From Burkholderiaceae bacterium (lineage in GTDB: Bacteria; Pseudomonadota; Gammaproteobacteria; Burkholderiales; Burkholderiaceae_E), in assembly GCA_021166725.1 (NCBI GenBank), contig JAJPES010000042.1:1-34575 (forward strand): a stretch of DNA of 34,575 nucleotides, read 5' to 3'. This document shows, one piece after another, positions 17,887-29,345 of this stretch. The translations under genes and the position numbers were made by a program. The notes under the pieces are model-generated. The model did not search any database. It was not told where the DNA came from and saw nothing but the letters and a program-made list of their open reading frames with translations. Position 1 is the stretch's first letter; every line of letters starts with the position of its first letter.

Positions 17887-18825
17887 ATGGAAACTCCGCT
17901 CGGTCCCGCCGCGACGCCGGGACGAATTCGCATCGGCCTTTCGGGGTGGACCTACGCACCCTGGCGCGGCGTCTTCTATCCGGAGAAGCTGCCGCAGGAC
18001 GAGGAGCTGTCGTACGCGGCGAGCCTGTTCGATTCGATCGAGGTCAACGGCACCTTCTACCGGCTGCAGCAGCCATCGAGTTTCGTGCGCTGGTACGACC
18101 AGACCCCCGGAGATTTCGTCTTCTCGGTCAAGGCGCCGCGCTACATCACGCACGTGCGACGGCTGCGCGAGATCGAGACGCCGCTGGCGAATTTCCTCGC
18201 CTCGGGGCCGCTGCTGCTCGGCGAGAAGCTCGGCCCGCTGCTATGGCAGTTTCCGCCGTTCCTGCGCTACGACGCGTCGCGCTTCGAAGCCTTCTTCGCG
18301 ATGCTGCCGCACGACACCGGGCAGGCGGCCAGGCTTGCTCGCGCGCACGACGAGCGCGTCGCGGGCGACGACGGCATCCCGGACGGGTTCTCGCGTCCGT
18401 TGCGCCACGCGATCGAAATACGCCACGAAAGCTTTCGCGACCCGACGTTCATCGAGATGCTGCGCCGCTACGATGTCGCGCTGGTCTGCGCCGACACCGT
18501 CAGCTGGCCGCGCCTGATGGACCTCACCGCCGACTTCGTCTATTGCCGGCTGCACGGTTCCGAAGAGCTGTACGTCAGCGGCTACGACGACGCGTCGCTC
18601 GACGCATGGGCGCTGCGCGTTCTCGCATGGGCGAACGGAGGCGAACCCGAGGACGCCGAGCGCGTGCTGCCGGCGCTCGCGCCGCCGTCGGCAGCTCCCG
18701 CACGGCCGGGCCGCGACGTATTCGTCTACTTCGACAACGATGCGAAAGTTCGCGCACCGGCGGACGCGGACTCGCTGGTCGCGCGGGTATCGAGTTCGAA
18801 GACTGCGAATGCACCGGTGCGATAG
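17887..18825 (+). CDS. DUF72 family protein
   Basis: Protein of 312 residues of the DUF72 (YecE-like) family, a TIM-barrel-like fold of unknown function. Family motifs seen are IGLSGWTYAPWRGVFYPEKL at the N-terminus, SIEVNGTFYRLQ, FSVKAPRYITH, LLWQFPP, EIRHESF, YCRLHGS and the C-terminal VYFDNDAKVRAPADA. The family is often longer than the usual 240 residues by a loop such as that near 165-180 here. It begins 30 bases after the barrel gene but is probably functionally separate from it. It has no signal peptide. Confidence 0.88.
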   Translation: METPLGPAATPGRIRIGLSGWTYAPWRGVFYPEKLPQDEELSYAASLFDSIEVNGTFYRLQQPSSFVRWYDQTPGDFVFSVKAPRYITHVRRLREIETPLANFLASGPLLLGEKLGPLLWQFPPFLRYDASRFEAFFAMLPHDTGQAARLARAHDERVAGDDGIPDGFSRPLRHAIEIRHESFRDPTFIEMLRRYDVALVCADTVSWPRLMDLTADFVYCRLHGSEELYVSGYDDASLDAWALRVLAWANGGEPEDAERVLPALAPPSAAPARPGRDVFVYFDNDAKVRAPADADSLVARVSSSKTANAPVR

Positions 18826-18881
18826 ACGAGCGGCGCGCCGGCAATACCTGTCGAAACCGCAGGCATCCGAATTGCACCGCC

Positions 18882-18910
18882 CCTCTCCGGCTCGCGCCGG
18901 GGAGGAGAGG
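18882..18910 (+). promoter_or_regulatory. Hairpin that could mask the cioA ribosome-binding site
   Basis: CCTCTCC (18882-18888) is perfectly complementary to GGAGAGG (18904-18910), and an inner CCGG/CCGG pairing is possible. The right strand includes the very strong ribosome-binding site GGAGGAGAGG (18901-18910) for the TTG start at 18913. Translation may therefore be modulated by folding; a similar sequence could also arise as a common intergenic GC-rich hairpin. Confidence 0.4.
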
Positions 18911-18912
18911 TC

Positions 18913-20367
18913 TTGGACGCACTGCTGCTGTCGCGCCTGCAGTTCGCTTGGGTGATCGCCTTCCATATCCTGCTGCCGGCGTTCACTGTGGGCCTGTCCT
19001 GCTACATCGCCACGCTCGAGACGCTGTGGTGGATCCGCAAGGACGACGTCTATCGCCGACTCTCCGCGTTCTGGATCAAGATCTTCGCGATCTCCTTCGG
19101 CATGGGCGTGGTCTCCGGCGTCGTCATGCCGTTCCAGTTCGGCACCAACTGGAGCCGCTTCATCGATGCCACCGGCAGCGTGATCGGTCCGCTGCTCGGC
19201 TACGAGGTCATCACCGCGTTCTTCCTCGAGGCCGCCTTTCTCGGCGTGCTGCTGTTCGGCCGAAAACTCGTGCCGCAATGGGCGCACGTGCTGTCGGCCT
19301 ACCTGGTTGCGCTCGGCACGTTGCTGTCGTCGTTCTGGATTCTCGCGTCGAACAGCTGGATGCAGACGCCCGCCGGGCACGAGATGGTCGACGGCCGCTT
19401 CGTCCCGGTCGATCTCGTGCAGCTCATCTTCAATCCGTCGTTTCCGTACCGGCTGGTGCATACCGTCACGGCGTTCGTCGTCACCACGGCGCTCGTGATC
19501 CTCGGCGTCGGCGCGCACTTCCTGCTGCACCGCCGGCACGTCGACGAGTCGCGGATCATGCTGCGGATGTCGCTCGTGTTTCTCACCGTGATGGTGCCGT
19601 TCCAGATCATCGTGGGCGACCTGCACGGTCTGAACACGCTGCACCATCAGCCGGCCAAGCTTGCCGCGATGGAAGGCCTGTGGGAGAGCACGACGCACGT
19701 GCCGTTGTCGCTGTTCGGGGTGCCCGACGAGCAGGCCGAGCGCAATCGCTACGAGATCGCCATCCCGGCGGTGGGAAGCCTGTACCTGACGCACGGCTTC
19801 TCCACCGAAGTGAAGGGGCTGAAGGCCTTCCCGCGCGAGGATCGTCCGCCGGTGGCGATTCCGTATTTCGCGTTCCGCATCATGGTCGGGCTCGGCATCC
19901 TGATGCTGGCGATCGTCGTCTCGGGCTGGGTCGCCTACCGGCGGGGAAGGCTGTACGAGTCGCGCGCCTTCCTGCGCTTCGCGCGTCTCGGAATTCCGAT
20001 GGGATTCGTCGCGGTGCTCGCCGGATGGACCGTCACCGAAGTCGGCCGCCAGCCGTGGGTCGTCTACGGCCTTATGCGCACGGCCGACGGCGTGTCGCCG
20101 TCGCTGGTGGCGAGCGACGTCGCGCTGTCGTTCGCCGCGTACATCGCCGGCTATCTGCTGATGTTCGGCGGCGGCTTCGTGCTGTTGCGCCGGATCGTGC
20201 TGCTCGGACCCGAGCGGGCGACGGAAGAGGAGGCCGAGGACGCCGACGAGGCGCGCAAGCGCGCGGCGCGTCCGCTGTCGGCCGTCACCGAGGAGCCGCA
20301 CCACAACGTGCCTCGCCCCGCGGGCGCGATGCGCGGACCGCAACAGGAGCACGATCGTGGTGCTTGA
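18913..20367 (+). CDS. cioA: Cytochrome bd-type quinol oxidase subunit I (CioA/CydA)
   Basis: Nine-helix inner-membrane subunit of 484 residues that oxidises quinol and carries the heme groups. The N-terminal LSRLQFAWVIAFHILLPAF contains the axial histidine, and GFSTEVKGLKAFP and GWTVTEVGRQPWVVYGLMRT are subunit I blocks. The short quinol loop and the GRQPW...YGLMRT form are typical of the cyanide-insensitive (Cio) branch. The start is TTG at 18913, supported by GGAGG 7 bases before it. The C-terminal tail past about residue 430 is charged and extended. It overlaps cioB by 11 bases. Bd oxidases work at low oxygen and resist cyanide, sulfide and NO. Confidence 0.93.
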   Translation: MDALLLSRLQFAWVIAFHILLPAFTVGLSCYIATLETLWWIRKDDVYRRLSAFWIKIFAISFGMGVVSGVVMPFQFGTNWSRFIDATGSVIGPLLGYEVITAFFLEAAFLGVLLFGRKLVPQWAHVLSAYLVALGTLLSSFWILASNSWMQTPAGHEMVDGRFVPVDLVQLIFNPSFPYRLVHTVTAFVVTTALVILGVGAHFLLHRRHVDESRIMLRMSLVFLTVMVPFQIIVGDLHGLNTLHHQPAKLAAMEGLWESTTHVPLSLFGVPDEQAERNRYEIAIPAVGSLYLTHGFSTEVKGLKAFPREDRPPVAIPYFAFRIMVGLGILMLAIVVSGWVAYRRGRLYESRAFLRFARLGIPMGFVAVLAGWTVTEVGRQPWVVYGLMRTADGVSPSLVASDVALSFAAYIAGYLLMFGGGFVLLRRIVLLGPERATEEEAEDADEARKRAARPLSAVTEEPHHNVPRPAGAMRGPQQEHDRGA

Positions 20368-21364
20368 CCTCGTGCCGTTGTGGGCCGCGATTCTCGCGCT
20401 GTCGGTCTTCATGTACGTGCTGCTCGACGGCTTCGATCTCGGCGTCGGAATGCTCTTTCCGTTTCGACGCGATGCGGAAGATCGCGAGCGGATGATCGGT
20501 TCGGTTGCGCCGGTGTGGGACTTCAACGAAACCTGGCTGGTGCTTGGCGGCGGCGCGATGCTCGCCGTCTTTCCGCTCGCCTTCGCGATCGTGATTCCTG
20601 CGATGTACTTCCCGATTCTCGTGATGCTGCTCGGACTGGTGTTTCGCGGCGTCGCCTTCGAGTTCCGCGAGGTGCACGGTGCGCGCCGCTGGTTGTGGGA
20701 CTCCGGATTCGTCCTCGGATCGTTCGCGGCCACCTATGCGCAGGGCGTCATCCTCGGCAACTTCATCCAGGGATTCGAAGTCGAGGGACGACACTTCGTC
20801 GGCACGAGCTGGGACTGGGTCTCGCCGTTTCCGCTGCTCACCGGGCTGGGGCTCGTCTTCGGCTATCTGCTGCAGGGCGCGTGCTGGCTCGTGCTGAAGA
20901 CCGAGGGAGATCTGCAGCAGTGGTCGCGCAAGGTGGCGCGCCGCACGTTGTGGGGCGTGCTCGCCTTCATCGCGCTGATCAGCATCTGGACGCCGATCAC
21001 CGAGCCGCGCATCGCCGAGCGCTGGTTCAGCTGGCCGCACCTGCTGTATTTCTCGCCGGTGCCGCTGCTGACGATCGCGGTGGCGCTGATGCTGCTGCGC
21101 GCGCTGCGGCGAGGCGCCGAGTTGCTGCCCTTCCTGTGCTCGTTCGCGCTGTTCTTCCTCGCGTTCACCGGCCTGGTGATCAGCCTGTGGCCGTACATCG
21201 CGCCGCCATCGATCACCTTGTGGGATGCCGCCGCCGCGCCGAAGGCGCTTGCCTTCCTGATGGTCGGCACGCTGCTGCTGCTGCCGGTGCTGCTGCTGTA
21301 CGTCGCCTGGTCGTACTGGGTGTTCCGCGGCAAGGTGCGCAGCGACATCGGCTACCACGCCTGA
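20357..21364 (+). CDS. cioB: Cytochrome bd-type quinol oxidase subunit II (CioB/CydB)
   Basis: Polytopic inner-membrane partner of subunit I, 335 residues. Diagnostic stretches are LLDGFDLGVGMLFPF, WDFNETWLVLGGGAMLAVFP, FRGVAFEFR and YAQGVILGNFIQG. The GTG at 20357 overlaps the cioA reading frame by 11 bases; GTG 20360 is an equally placed alternative. No cydDC exporter genes and no small CydX-type subunit follow, since only 59 bases separate it from kup. Confidence 0.93.
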   Translation: MVLDLVPLWAAILALSVFMYVLLDGFDLGVGMLFPFRRDAEDRERMIGSVAPVWDFNETWLVLGGGAMLAVFPLAFAIVIPAMYFPILVMLLGLVFRGVAFEFREVHGARRWLWDSGFVLGSFAATYAQGVILGNFIQGFEVEGRHFVGTSWDWVSPFPLLTGLGLVFGYLLQGACWLVLKTEGDLQQWSRKVARRTLWGVLAFIALISIWTPITEPRIAERWFSWPHLLYFSPVPLLTIAVALMLLRALRRGAELLPFLCSFALFFLAFTGLVISLWPYIAPPSITLWDAAAAPKALAFLMVGTLLLLPVLLLYVAWSYWVFRGKVRSDIGYHA

Positions 21365-21423
21365 GCCGTCGCGCCGGCTGGCCGGCACGTTCGGCGCGGG
21401 TCCGCTGATACACTTCGCGCTCC

Positions 21424-23298
21424 ATGCGCCCGGCCGCCACCCGCACGCGTCTGCCCGCCGCCGTCGTCGGAGCGCTCGGCGTCGTGTTCGGCGACATCGG
21501 CACCAGTCCGCTCTATGCGTTCAAGGTCGCCTTCGATCCCGATCACGGACTCGCGCTCACGCCGGCCAACGTCTTCGCGCTGCTGTCGATGATCTTCTGG
21601 TCGGTGATGATCATCGTCTCGCTGAAGTACGTGACGATCATGCTGCGCTTCGACAACCGCGGCGAGGGCGGTGTGCTGGCGCTGCTGTCGCACTGCGTGC
21701 ATGCGTTGCGCGATCGGCCGCGCCTGTCGTGGCTGGTCACCGTCCTCGGCGCCTTCGCCGTCTCGCTGTTCTACGGAGACGCGGTGATCACACCGGCGAT
21801 CTCGGTGCTGTCGGCGGTCGAAGGACTGGCCGTCGTCGAACCCGAACTGGACGTGGTCGTGCTGCCGATCGCGGTCACGATCATCGTCGCGCTGTTCGCG
21901 ATCCAGCGCCGGGGCACCGGTCACGTCGGCGCGCGCTTCGGCCCGATCATGGCCCTGTGGTTCGTTGCGATCGCCGCCGCCGGCGTGAACAGCATCGTGC
22001 GCAATCCGCGGGTGCTGCTTGCGCTCGATCCGCGCTTCGCGTGGACGCTCATCGTCGAGCAGCCGGGGCTGGCGTTCGTGGCGGCCGGTGCGGTGTTCCT
22101 GTGCATGACCGGCGCCGAAGCGCTGTACGCGGACATGGGCCACTTCGGGCCGCGTCCGATCCGCATGGGCTGGTTCGTGCTCGTGCTGCCGTCGCTGATG
22201 CTGAACTACTTCGGCCAGGGCGCGCTGGTGCTGCTCGATCCGCAGGCGATCCGCAATCCGTTCTACCTGCTCGCGCCGGAGAACCTGCTGCTGCCGGCCG
22301 TGGTGCTGGCTACCGCGGCCACCGTCATCGCGTCGCAGGCAACGATCGCCGGCGCCTTCTCGGCGTCGCAGCAGGCGTCGCGACTGAACTTCCTGCCCAG
22401 GCTGCGCGTGCTGCACACCTCCGACGCCGAGCAGGGGCAGGTGTACATCCCGCTGGTCAACTGGCTGCTGCTCGTGCTGGTGCTGGCGCTGGTCATCGGC
22501 TTTCGCAGCTCGGACGCGCTCGCGTCGGCATACGGAATCGCCGTCGCCGGCGACCTGACCCTCACCAGCGTGATGATGCTGATCGCGCTGCCGGCCTTCG
22601 CCGATCGGCGGGTGCGGGCGCTGTGGCCGCCGTTCGCGATCTTCGTCGCGCTCGAGGCGAGCTTCTTCGCGGCCAACGCAACGAAGATTCCGTCGGGCGG
22701 CTGGTTCCCGCTGCTGCTCGCAGCGGTGATGTTCACCGTGCTGACCACGTGGCGCCGCGGCATGGAGATCCTGCGGCTGCGCAAGGACATGCGACCGAAG
22801 GCCAGCCCCGACGGCTACCAGATCGACCTGTCGCAGATCCCGCGCGTACCCGGCGCGGCGCTCTTCTTCTCGTCCACGCCGCAGGGTTGGCCGAGTTCGT
22901 TCCTGCACAACCTGAAACACAACAAGGTGATGCACGAGCAGACGATCTTCCTCACCGTCGTGTTCGACGAAGCGCCTCGCGTGCTCGACGACGAACGCGT
23001 GGAGGTGATGCGCAGCCCCGACGGCATCGTGCGCGTCATCGCGCATTTCGGCTTCCGCGAGAACCCGCGCGTGGACGGCGTGCTGCGGCTGATCGCGCGC
23101 AAGGGCGTCGTCTGCACGTTGCACGAAACGTCGTTTTTCACCAGCAAGCCGACGCTCGTCTCGGTGAGCCGGCGCGGCGTCTTCGGCTGGCGCCGTTCGC
23201 TGTTCGGCTGGTTGCTGCGCAACAGCACCAGCGTGGCGAACTACTTCGGCCTGCCGCCGGACCGCGTGGTGGAGTTGGGGGCGCAGGTAGCCATTTGA
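21424..23298 (+). CDS. kup: KUP family potassium uptake protein
   Basis: Inner-membrane potassium/proton symporter of 624 residues. It opens with GALGVVFGDIGTSPLYAFK, the KUP signature, followed by about twelve transmembrane helices (for example FYGDAVITPAISVLSAVEG, and LYADMGHFG), and a soluble C-terminal domain of about 170 residues including HFGFRENPRV and the final LPPDRVVELG. A -10-like TACACT at 21409-21414 lies 9 bases before the ATG, suggesting a short leader independent of cioAB. It ends before a G/A-rich inverted repeat that separates it from the convergent PLP-enzyme gene. Confidence 0.95.
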   Translation: MRPAATRTRLPAAVVGALGVVFGDIGTSPLYAFKVAFDPDHGLALTPANVFALLSMIFWSVMIIVSLKYVTIMLRFDNRGEGGVLALLSHCVHALRDRPRLSWLVTVLGAFAVSLFYGDAVITPAISVLSAVEGLAVVEPELDVVVLPIAVTIIVALFAIQRRGTGHVGARFGPIMALWFVAIAAAGVNSIVRNPRVLLALDPRFAWTLIVEQPGLAFVAAGAVFLCMTGAEALYADMGHFGPRPIRMGWFVLVLPSLMLNYFGQGALVLLDPQAIRNPFYLLAPENLLLPAVVLATAATVIASQATIAGAFSASQQASRLNFLPRLRVLHTSDAEQGQVYIPLVNWLLLVLVLALVIGFRSSDALASAYGIAVAGDLTLTSVMMLIALPAFADRRVRALWPPFAIFVALEASFFAANATKIPSGGWFPLLLAAVMFTVLTTWRRGMEILRLRKDMRPKASPDGYQIDLSQIPRVPGAALFFSSTPQGWPSSFLHNLKHNKVMHEQTIFLTVVFDEAPRVLDDERVEVMRSPDGIVRVIAHFGFRENPRVDGVLRLIARKGVVCTLHETSFFTSKPTLVSVSRRGVFGWRRSLFGWLLRNSTSVANYFGLPPDRVVELGAQVAI

Positions 23299-23301
23299 GG
23301 A

Positions 23302-23381
23302 AGGGAAGGGGGAAGGGGGAAGGGGAACTGCCCCGCGCGGGACAAGCCGAGGCTTTCCCCCTTCCCCCTACCCCCTTCCCT
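23302..23381. terminator. Long G/A-rich inverted repeat between convergent genes
   Basis: A 24-base purine arm (23302-23325, repeats of AAGGGGG) and a pyrimidine arm (23358-23381) are complementary with one mismatch, with about 32 bases between. It sits 4 bases after kup and 6 bases before the end of the PLP-enzyme gene. It most likely acts as a bidirectional transcription barrier; the mirror-like purine tract could also form triplex DNA. Confidence 0.6.
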
Positions 23382-23410
23382 CTCGATCAGGCGCGCAGCG
23401 CCTGATCGAG
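23382..23410. terminator. Perfect 13-bp hairpin across the stop codon of the PLP-enzyme gene
   Basis: CTCGATCAGGCGC and GCGCCTGATCGAG are perfectly complementary around GCA. The minus-strand TGA stop (23387-23389) lies within it. It may add to termination or protect the mRNA end, together with the adjacent G/A-rich repeat. Confidence 0.5.
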
Positions 23411-24658
23411 ATCAGCGACCAGGTCCTCGCCCGACTCGATCCCGCATGCGAGCCGCACCAGGTTGGGCGCGATGCCGGCGGCGCGCATCTGCTCGTCGTC
23501 CAGCGTGCCGGCGACCATCGCGGCGGCGTGCACGGCGAGCGATTCGACGCCGCCCAGGCTCACCGCATGCGTGAAGCGGCGCAGACGCGAGACGAAGCGC
23601 GCGGTGTCCGCGTAGTTGCCGACGATGCGCACCGACAGCACGCCACCGTAGCCGCGCATCTGCGTGCGCGCGAGCGCATGCTGCGGATGGCTTTCGAGGC
23701 CGGGGTAATGCACCGCCTCGACGCCGGGATGCGCATCGAGGAAGCGCGCGACGCGCATCGCGTTGTCGTTGGCGCGTTCCACGCGCAGCGCGAGCGTGCG
23801 CAGTCCGCGCAGCAGCAGCCACGCGTCGAAGGCGCCCAGCGTCGCGCCCAGGGCGATCGTGCCGCGCCAGATGCGTTCGAGGATCTCGGCGCGCGAGACG
23901 ACGACGCCGGCGATCAGATCGTGGTGGCCGCCGAGATACTTGGTCGCGCTGTGCACGACGACGTCGATGCCCAGCGCGAGCGGCTGCTGGTTCAGTGGCG
24001 TGGCGAAGGTGTTGTCGGCCACCGTGATCGTGCCGCTCGCGCGCGCCGCTTCGGCAACGGCGCGCAGGTCGGTGATCGCCATCGTCGGGTTCGACGGCGT
24101 CTCGAGCATCGCGAGCTTCGCGCCGCGGCCGATCGCCGCGACGAGCGCTGCGGTGTCGGCCTGGTCCACGCGTTCGACCTGCACGCCGAAGCGCGGCAGC
24201 AACTCGGTGAACCATTGCGTGCTGCCCATGTAGTGGCTGGTCTGCGCGACGACGCGATTGCCGGCGCCGAGCAGGCCCAGCAACACCGAGGAGACGGCCC
24301 CCATGCCGCTGGCCGTCATCAGCGCGCTCTCGCCGCCCTCGAGCCGTGCGATCAGCCGCGCCGTACGCTCGTGCGTGGGGTTGCCGTAGCGCGTGTAGAA
24401 GCGCTGCGGCCGTACGCCGGTGGCCATCCCGGCGAACTCGCCCGCATCGCGCGCGGACCACGTCACCGACATGTGTACCGGTGGCGCCAGTTCGGGGTCG
24501 AAGACGCCCGCTTCGCGGTCACCGTGGACGACGACCGTGTCGGCGCTCTCGAAGCCGCTGTGATCCGCTTCGCGGCTGCTGCCGCCGCCTTCGTTGTCGT
24601 GGTTTGCCGGCAGCTCCGGCGACGAGTGCACTGCGGACTTGCTGCGGTCTTCGGGCAT
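23387..24658 (-). CDS. Cys/Met metabolism PLP-dependent enzyme (cystathionine gamma-synthase family)
   Basis: Cytoplasmic PLP enzyme of 423 residues. The family block [17 protein letters not shown], the cofactor region [38 protein letters not shown] and the Schiff-base lysine in [18 protein letters not shown] are all present. The family includes cystathionine gamma-synthase, beta- and gamma-lyase, methionine gamma-lyase and O-succinylhomoserine sulfhydrylase; I cannot choose among them. About 40 residues rich in Ser, Gly and charge precede the normal start of the family, so the true start may be later than ATG 24658. It is divergent from the small gene at 24698 with 39 bases between. Confidence 0.88.
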   Translation of the reverse strand: MPEDRSKSAVHSSPELPANHDNEGGGSSREADHSGFESADTVVVHGDREAGVFDPELAPPVHMSVTWSARDAGEFAGMATGVRPQRFYTRYGNPTHERTARLIARLEGGESALMTASGMGAVSSVLLGLLGAGNRVVAQTSHYMGSTQWFTELLPRFGVQVERVDQADTAALVAAIGRGAKLAMLETPSNPTMAITDLRAVAEAARASGTITVADNTFATPLNQQPLALGIDVVVHSATKYLGGHHDLIAGVVVSRAEILERIWRGTIALGATLGAFDAWLLLRGLRTLALRVERANDNAMRVARFLDAHPGVEAVHYPGLESHPQHALARTQMRGYGGVLSVRIVGNYADTARFVSRLRRFTHAVSLGGVESLAVHAAAMVAGTLDDEQMRAAGIAPNLVRLACGIESGEDLVADLDQALRA

Positions 24659-24697
24659 CGGGCGCGGGCGCCCTCGGGCACCCAGTAGAATGACGCG

Positions 24698-24865
24698 ATG
24701 CAAGATCATCGCACGGTGCGCCTCCTCCGCTTCGCGCTCGCCTTTCTGGGAGTGTCGGTGCTGGGCTTCGTGCTCGCGTGGTCTTTCCTCGCCTACCGCG
24801 ATCCGAACCTGGTGGTGAGCTTCGCGTCGCTGCTGCAGGCCTGCGGCATCCCGGTGGGACGCTGA
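24698..24865 (+). CDS. Small single-pass membrane protein, unknown function
   Basis: A 55-residue reading frame beginning MQDHRTVRLLRF, with a hydrophobic segment of about 18 residues (ALAFLGVSVLGFVLAWSF) and a short C-terminal tail ending GIPVGR. Support for a real gene: a TAGAAT -10 box at 24686-24691, 6 bases before the ATG; the positive N-terminus and clean membrane helix; and position 36 bases before parE. I do not recognise a family. It may be co-transcribed with parE. Confidence 0.55.
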   Translation: MQDHRTVRLLRFALAFLGVSVLGFVLAWSFLAYRDPNLVVSFASLLQACGIPVGR

Positions 24866-24901
24866 CGCGCCGGCATTCGTCTCTCTTCCACTCCCCGCAG
24901 C

Positions 24902-26881
<1,980 letters not shown>

Positions 26882-26901
26882 GCTTCCGGCCGTAACGACG
26901 A

Positions 26902-29229
26902 ATGAACGACCAGATCGAAATTCCGATCGAGGACGACGACGAGGCGTTGACGCTCGCGCGCTACGCCGAGCGTGCGTATCTCGATTACGCGGTGTCCGTC
27001 GTCAAGGGCCGCGCGCTGCCCGACGTCTGCGACGGCCAGAAGCCGGTGCAGCGCCGGATCCTCTATGCGATGAACGAGATGGGGCTCGGCCCCGGCGCCA
27101 AGCCCGTGAAGTCGGCGCGCGTCGTCGGCGACGTGCTCGGCAAGTTCCATCCGCACGGAGACACCGCTGCATACGATGCGCTGGTGCGCATGGCGCAGTC
27201 GTTCACGCTGCGCTATCCGCTGATCGACGGCCACGGCAACTTCGGCTCGCGCGACGGCGACTCGGCGGCGGCGATGCGCTACACCGAGGCGCGCCTGACG
27301 GCGTACGCGCGGCTGCTGCTCGACGAGATCGACCAGGGAACGGTCGAGTTCATCGCCAACTACGACGGCTCGACGAAGGAGCCGCGGCTGTTGCCCGCGC
27401 GGCTGCCGATGCTGCTGCTGAATGGCGCCTCGGGCATCGCGGTGGGCATGGCCACCGAGATCCCGCCGCACAACCTGCGCGAGATCGCGGCGGCCGCGGT
27501 GGCGGTGCTGAAGGATCCGAAGATCGATTCGGCCGCGCTTGCGCAAATCGTGCCCGGGCCCGACTTCCCCGGCGGCGGGCAGATCATCTCCCCGGCCGAG
27601 GACATTCGCGAGATCTACGAGAGCGGACGCGGCTCGATCAAGATGCGCGGCCGGCACGTGATCGAGGAGTTGGCGCGCGGGCAGTGGCAGCTCGTCGTCA
27701 CCGAGCTGCCGCAGGGGGTATCGGCGCAGCGCGTGCTCGAGGAGATCGAGGAGCTCACGAACCCGAAGGTGCGAGCCGGCAAGAAGTCGCTCACGCCGGA
27801 GCAGCTGCAGCTGAAGTCGAACGTGCTCGCCGTGCTCGACACGGTATGCGACGAGTCGGGCAAGGAGGCACCGGTGCGCCTTGTCTTCGAGCCGAAGACC
27901 TCGAAGATCGACTCCGACGAGCTGCTGCGGGTGCTGCGCGCACACACGAGCCTCGAGACGGGTGTCGCGGTGAACCTCGTCACGATCGGCGTGGACGGTC
28001 GTCCGCGCCAGAAGAACCTCGCGACGATTCTCCGGGAGTGGTGCGAGTTCCGCGTCGACACCGTGACGCGGCGCAGCCGGCACCGGCTCGGGCAGGTCGA
28101 CGACCGCATCCACATCCTCGAAGGCCGCCAGCTGGTGCTGCTGCGCATCGACGAGGTGATCCGCCTCATCCGCGAATCCGACGAGCCGAAGCCTGCGCTG
28201 ATCGACGCCTTCGGCCTCAGCGATCGCCAGGCCGAGGACATTCTCGAGATCCGGCTGCGGCAACTGGCGCGGCTCGAGGCGATCCGCATCGAGAAGGAGC
28301 TCGCTTCGCTGCGCGACGAGAAGACGAAGCTCGACGCGCTGCTGCAGAGTCCCGCGAAGATGCGCCGGCAGGTGATCCAGGAGATCGAGGCCGACGCGAA
28401 GCAGTACGGCGATGACCGCCGCACGTTGATCGAGGCCGCCCAGCGTACGACCATCGAAGTTCGCGTGCCCGAGGAGCCGGTCACCGTCATCGTCTCGCAG
28501 AAGGGCTGGGTGCGCGCGCGCCAGGGACACGACCCCGACTACGACCCGGCGCAGGCCGGGTTCAAGACGGGCGACGCGTTCTACGGCGCCTTCGAGGTGA
28601 TGACCACCGATAACCTGTACGCGATCGACACGACCGGCCGCGTCTTCACGATCGGCGTGTCGCAGTTGCCGTCGGCGCGCGGCGACGGCGTCCCGGTGAC
28701 GAGCTTCGTCGAGCTGGAGCCGGGCGCGCGCATCGAGTACGTGTTCGCCGCGCCCGCCGACACCGGCGTGCTGCTGTCGACGCGCGGCGGCTACGGGCTG
28801 ATCTGCCAGGCGAGCGATCTCGTCGGACGCACGCGGCAAGGCAAGAGCTTCGTCGCCATCGAGCAGGGCGACGCGCCGGCGCGGCCCGCGCTCTTCGTGC
28901 CGGGGATGGACCGCGTGCTGTGCGTCTCTCGCGCGGGCCACGCGCTCGTCTTCGACCTGGCCGAGGTGAAGGCGCTGCGCAACGGTGGACGCGGCGTGAC
29001 GATGCTCAAGGTCGATGCGTCCGACCCGATGCAGCAGGCGATCGTCTTCGGGCGCGAGGGCGTGCGCGTGCAGGGTACGGGCCGCGGCAGCAAGGCCGTG
29101 GACCGCGTATTGTCGGGCGCCGTGCTCGAAGCCTGGCGCGGCACGCGCGCGCGCAAGGGGCGCTACCTGGAGCCGCGCGTCGCCGAAGCGACGATGTCGC
29201 TGCCGAAGCCGCCGCCCCAGGGCACTTGA
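26902..29229 (+). CDS. parC: DNA topoisomerase IV subunit A
   Basis: Breakage-reunion subunit of topoisomerase IV, 775 residues. The catalytic tyrosine is Tyr127 in MRYTEARL. The quinolone-resistance region reads [17 protein letters not shown] with Thr88 and Asp92 at the positions of E. coli Ser80 and Glu84. A long coiled-coil tower segment (about 440-495) and a degenerate C-terminal beta-pinwheel follow. It lies in one operon with parE (20-base gap). Confidence 0.95.
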   Translation: MNDQIEIPIEDDDEALTLARYAERAYLDYAVSVVKGRALPDVCDGQKPVQRRILYAMNEMGLGPGAKPVKSARVVGDVLGKFHPHGDTAAYDALVRMAQSFTLRYPLIDGHGNFGSRDGDSAAAMRYTEARLTAYARLLLDEIDQGTVEFIANYDGSTKEPRLLPARLPMLLLNGASGIAVGMATEIPPHNLREIAAAAVAVLKDPKIDSAALAQIVPGPDFPGGGQIISPAEDIREIYESGRGSIKMRGRHVIEELARGQWQLVVTELPQGVSAQRVLEEIEELTNPKVRAGKKSLTPEQLQLKSNVLAVLDTVCDESGKEAPVRLVFEPKTSKIDSDELLRVLRAHTSLETGVAVNLVTIGVDGRPRQKNLATILREWCEFRVDTVTRRSRHRLGQVDDRIHILEGRQLVLLRIDEVIRLIRESDEPKPALIDAFGLSDRQAEDILEIRLRQLARLEAIRIEKELASLRDEKTKLDALLQSPAKMRRQVIQEIEADAKQYGDDRRTLIEAAQRTTIEVRVPEEPVTVIVSQKGWVRARQGHDPDYDPAQAGFKTGDAFYGAFEVMTTDNLYAIDTTGRVFTIGVSQLPSARGDGVPVTSFVELEPGARIEYVFAAPADTGVLLSTRGGYGLICQASDLVGRTRQGKSFVAIEQGDAPARPALFVPGMDRVLCVSRAGHALVFDLAEVKALRNGGRGVTMLKVDASDPMQQAIVFGREGVRVQGTGRGSKAVDRVLSGAVLEAWRGTRARKGRYLEPRVAEATMSLPKPPPQGT

Positions 29230-29345
29230 AAACGACCGCCCGCGCCCCGATCTGCGGCGCGGGCTCTGAAGGCGCTGCCGCTGCACCTGCGGCGACAGTG
29301 AGCCGTGCCGACCGTTCCACCCGTATCCGACTGGTGCCGATTCCG

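Noticed and set aside
17037..20495. A very long open frame (1152 codons) covering the barrel, DUF72 and cioA genes in another frame
   Set aside because: It is Arg/Ala-rich frame-shadow sequence typical of GC-rich DNA; the true frames contain complete, recognisable families with proper starts.
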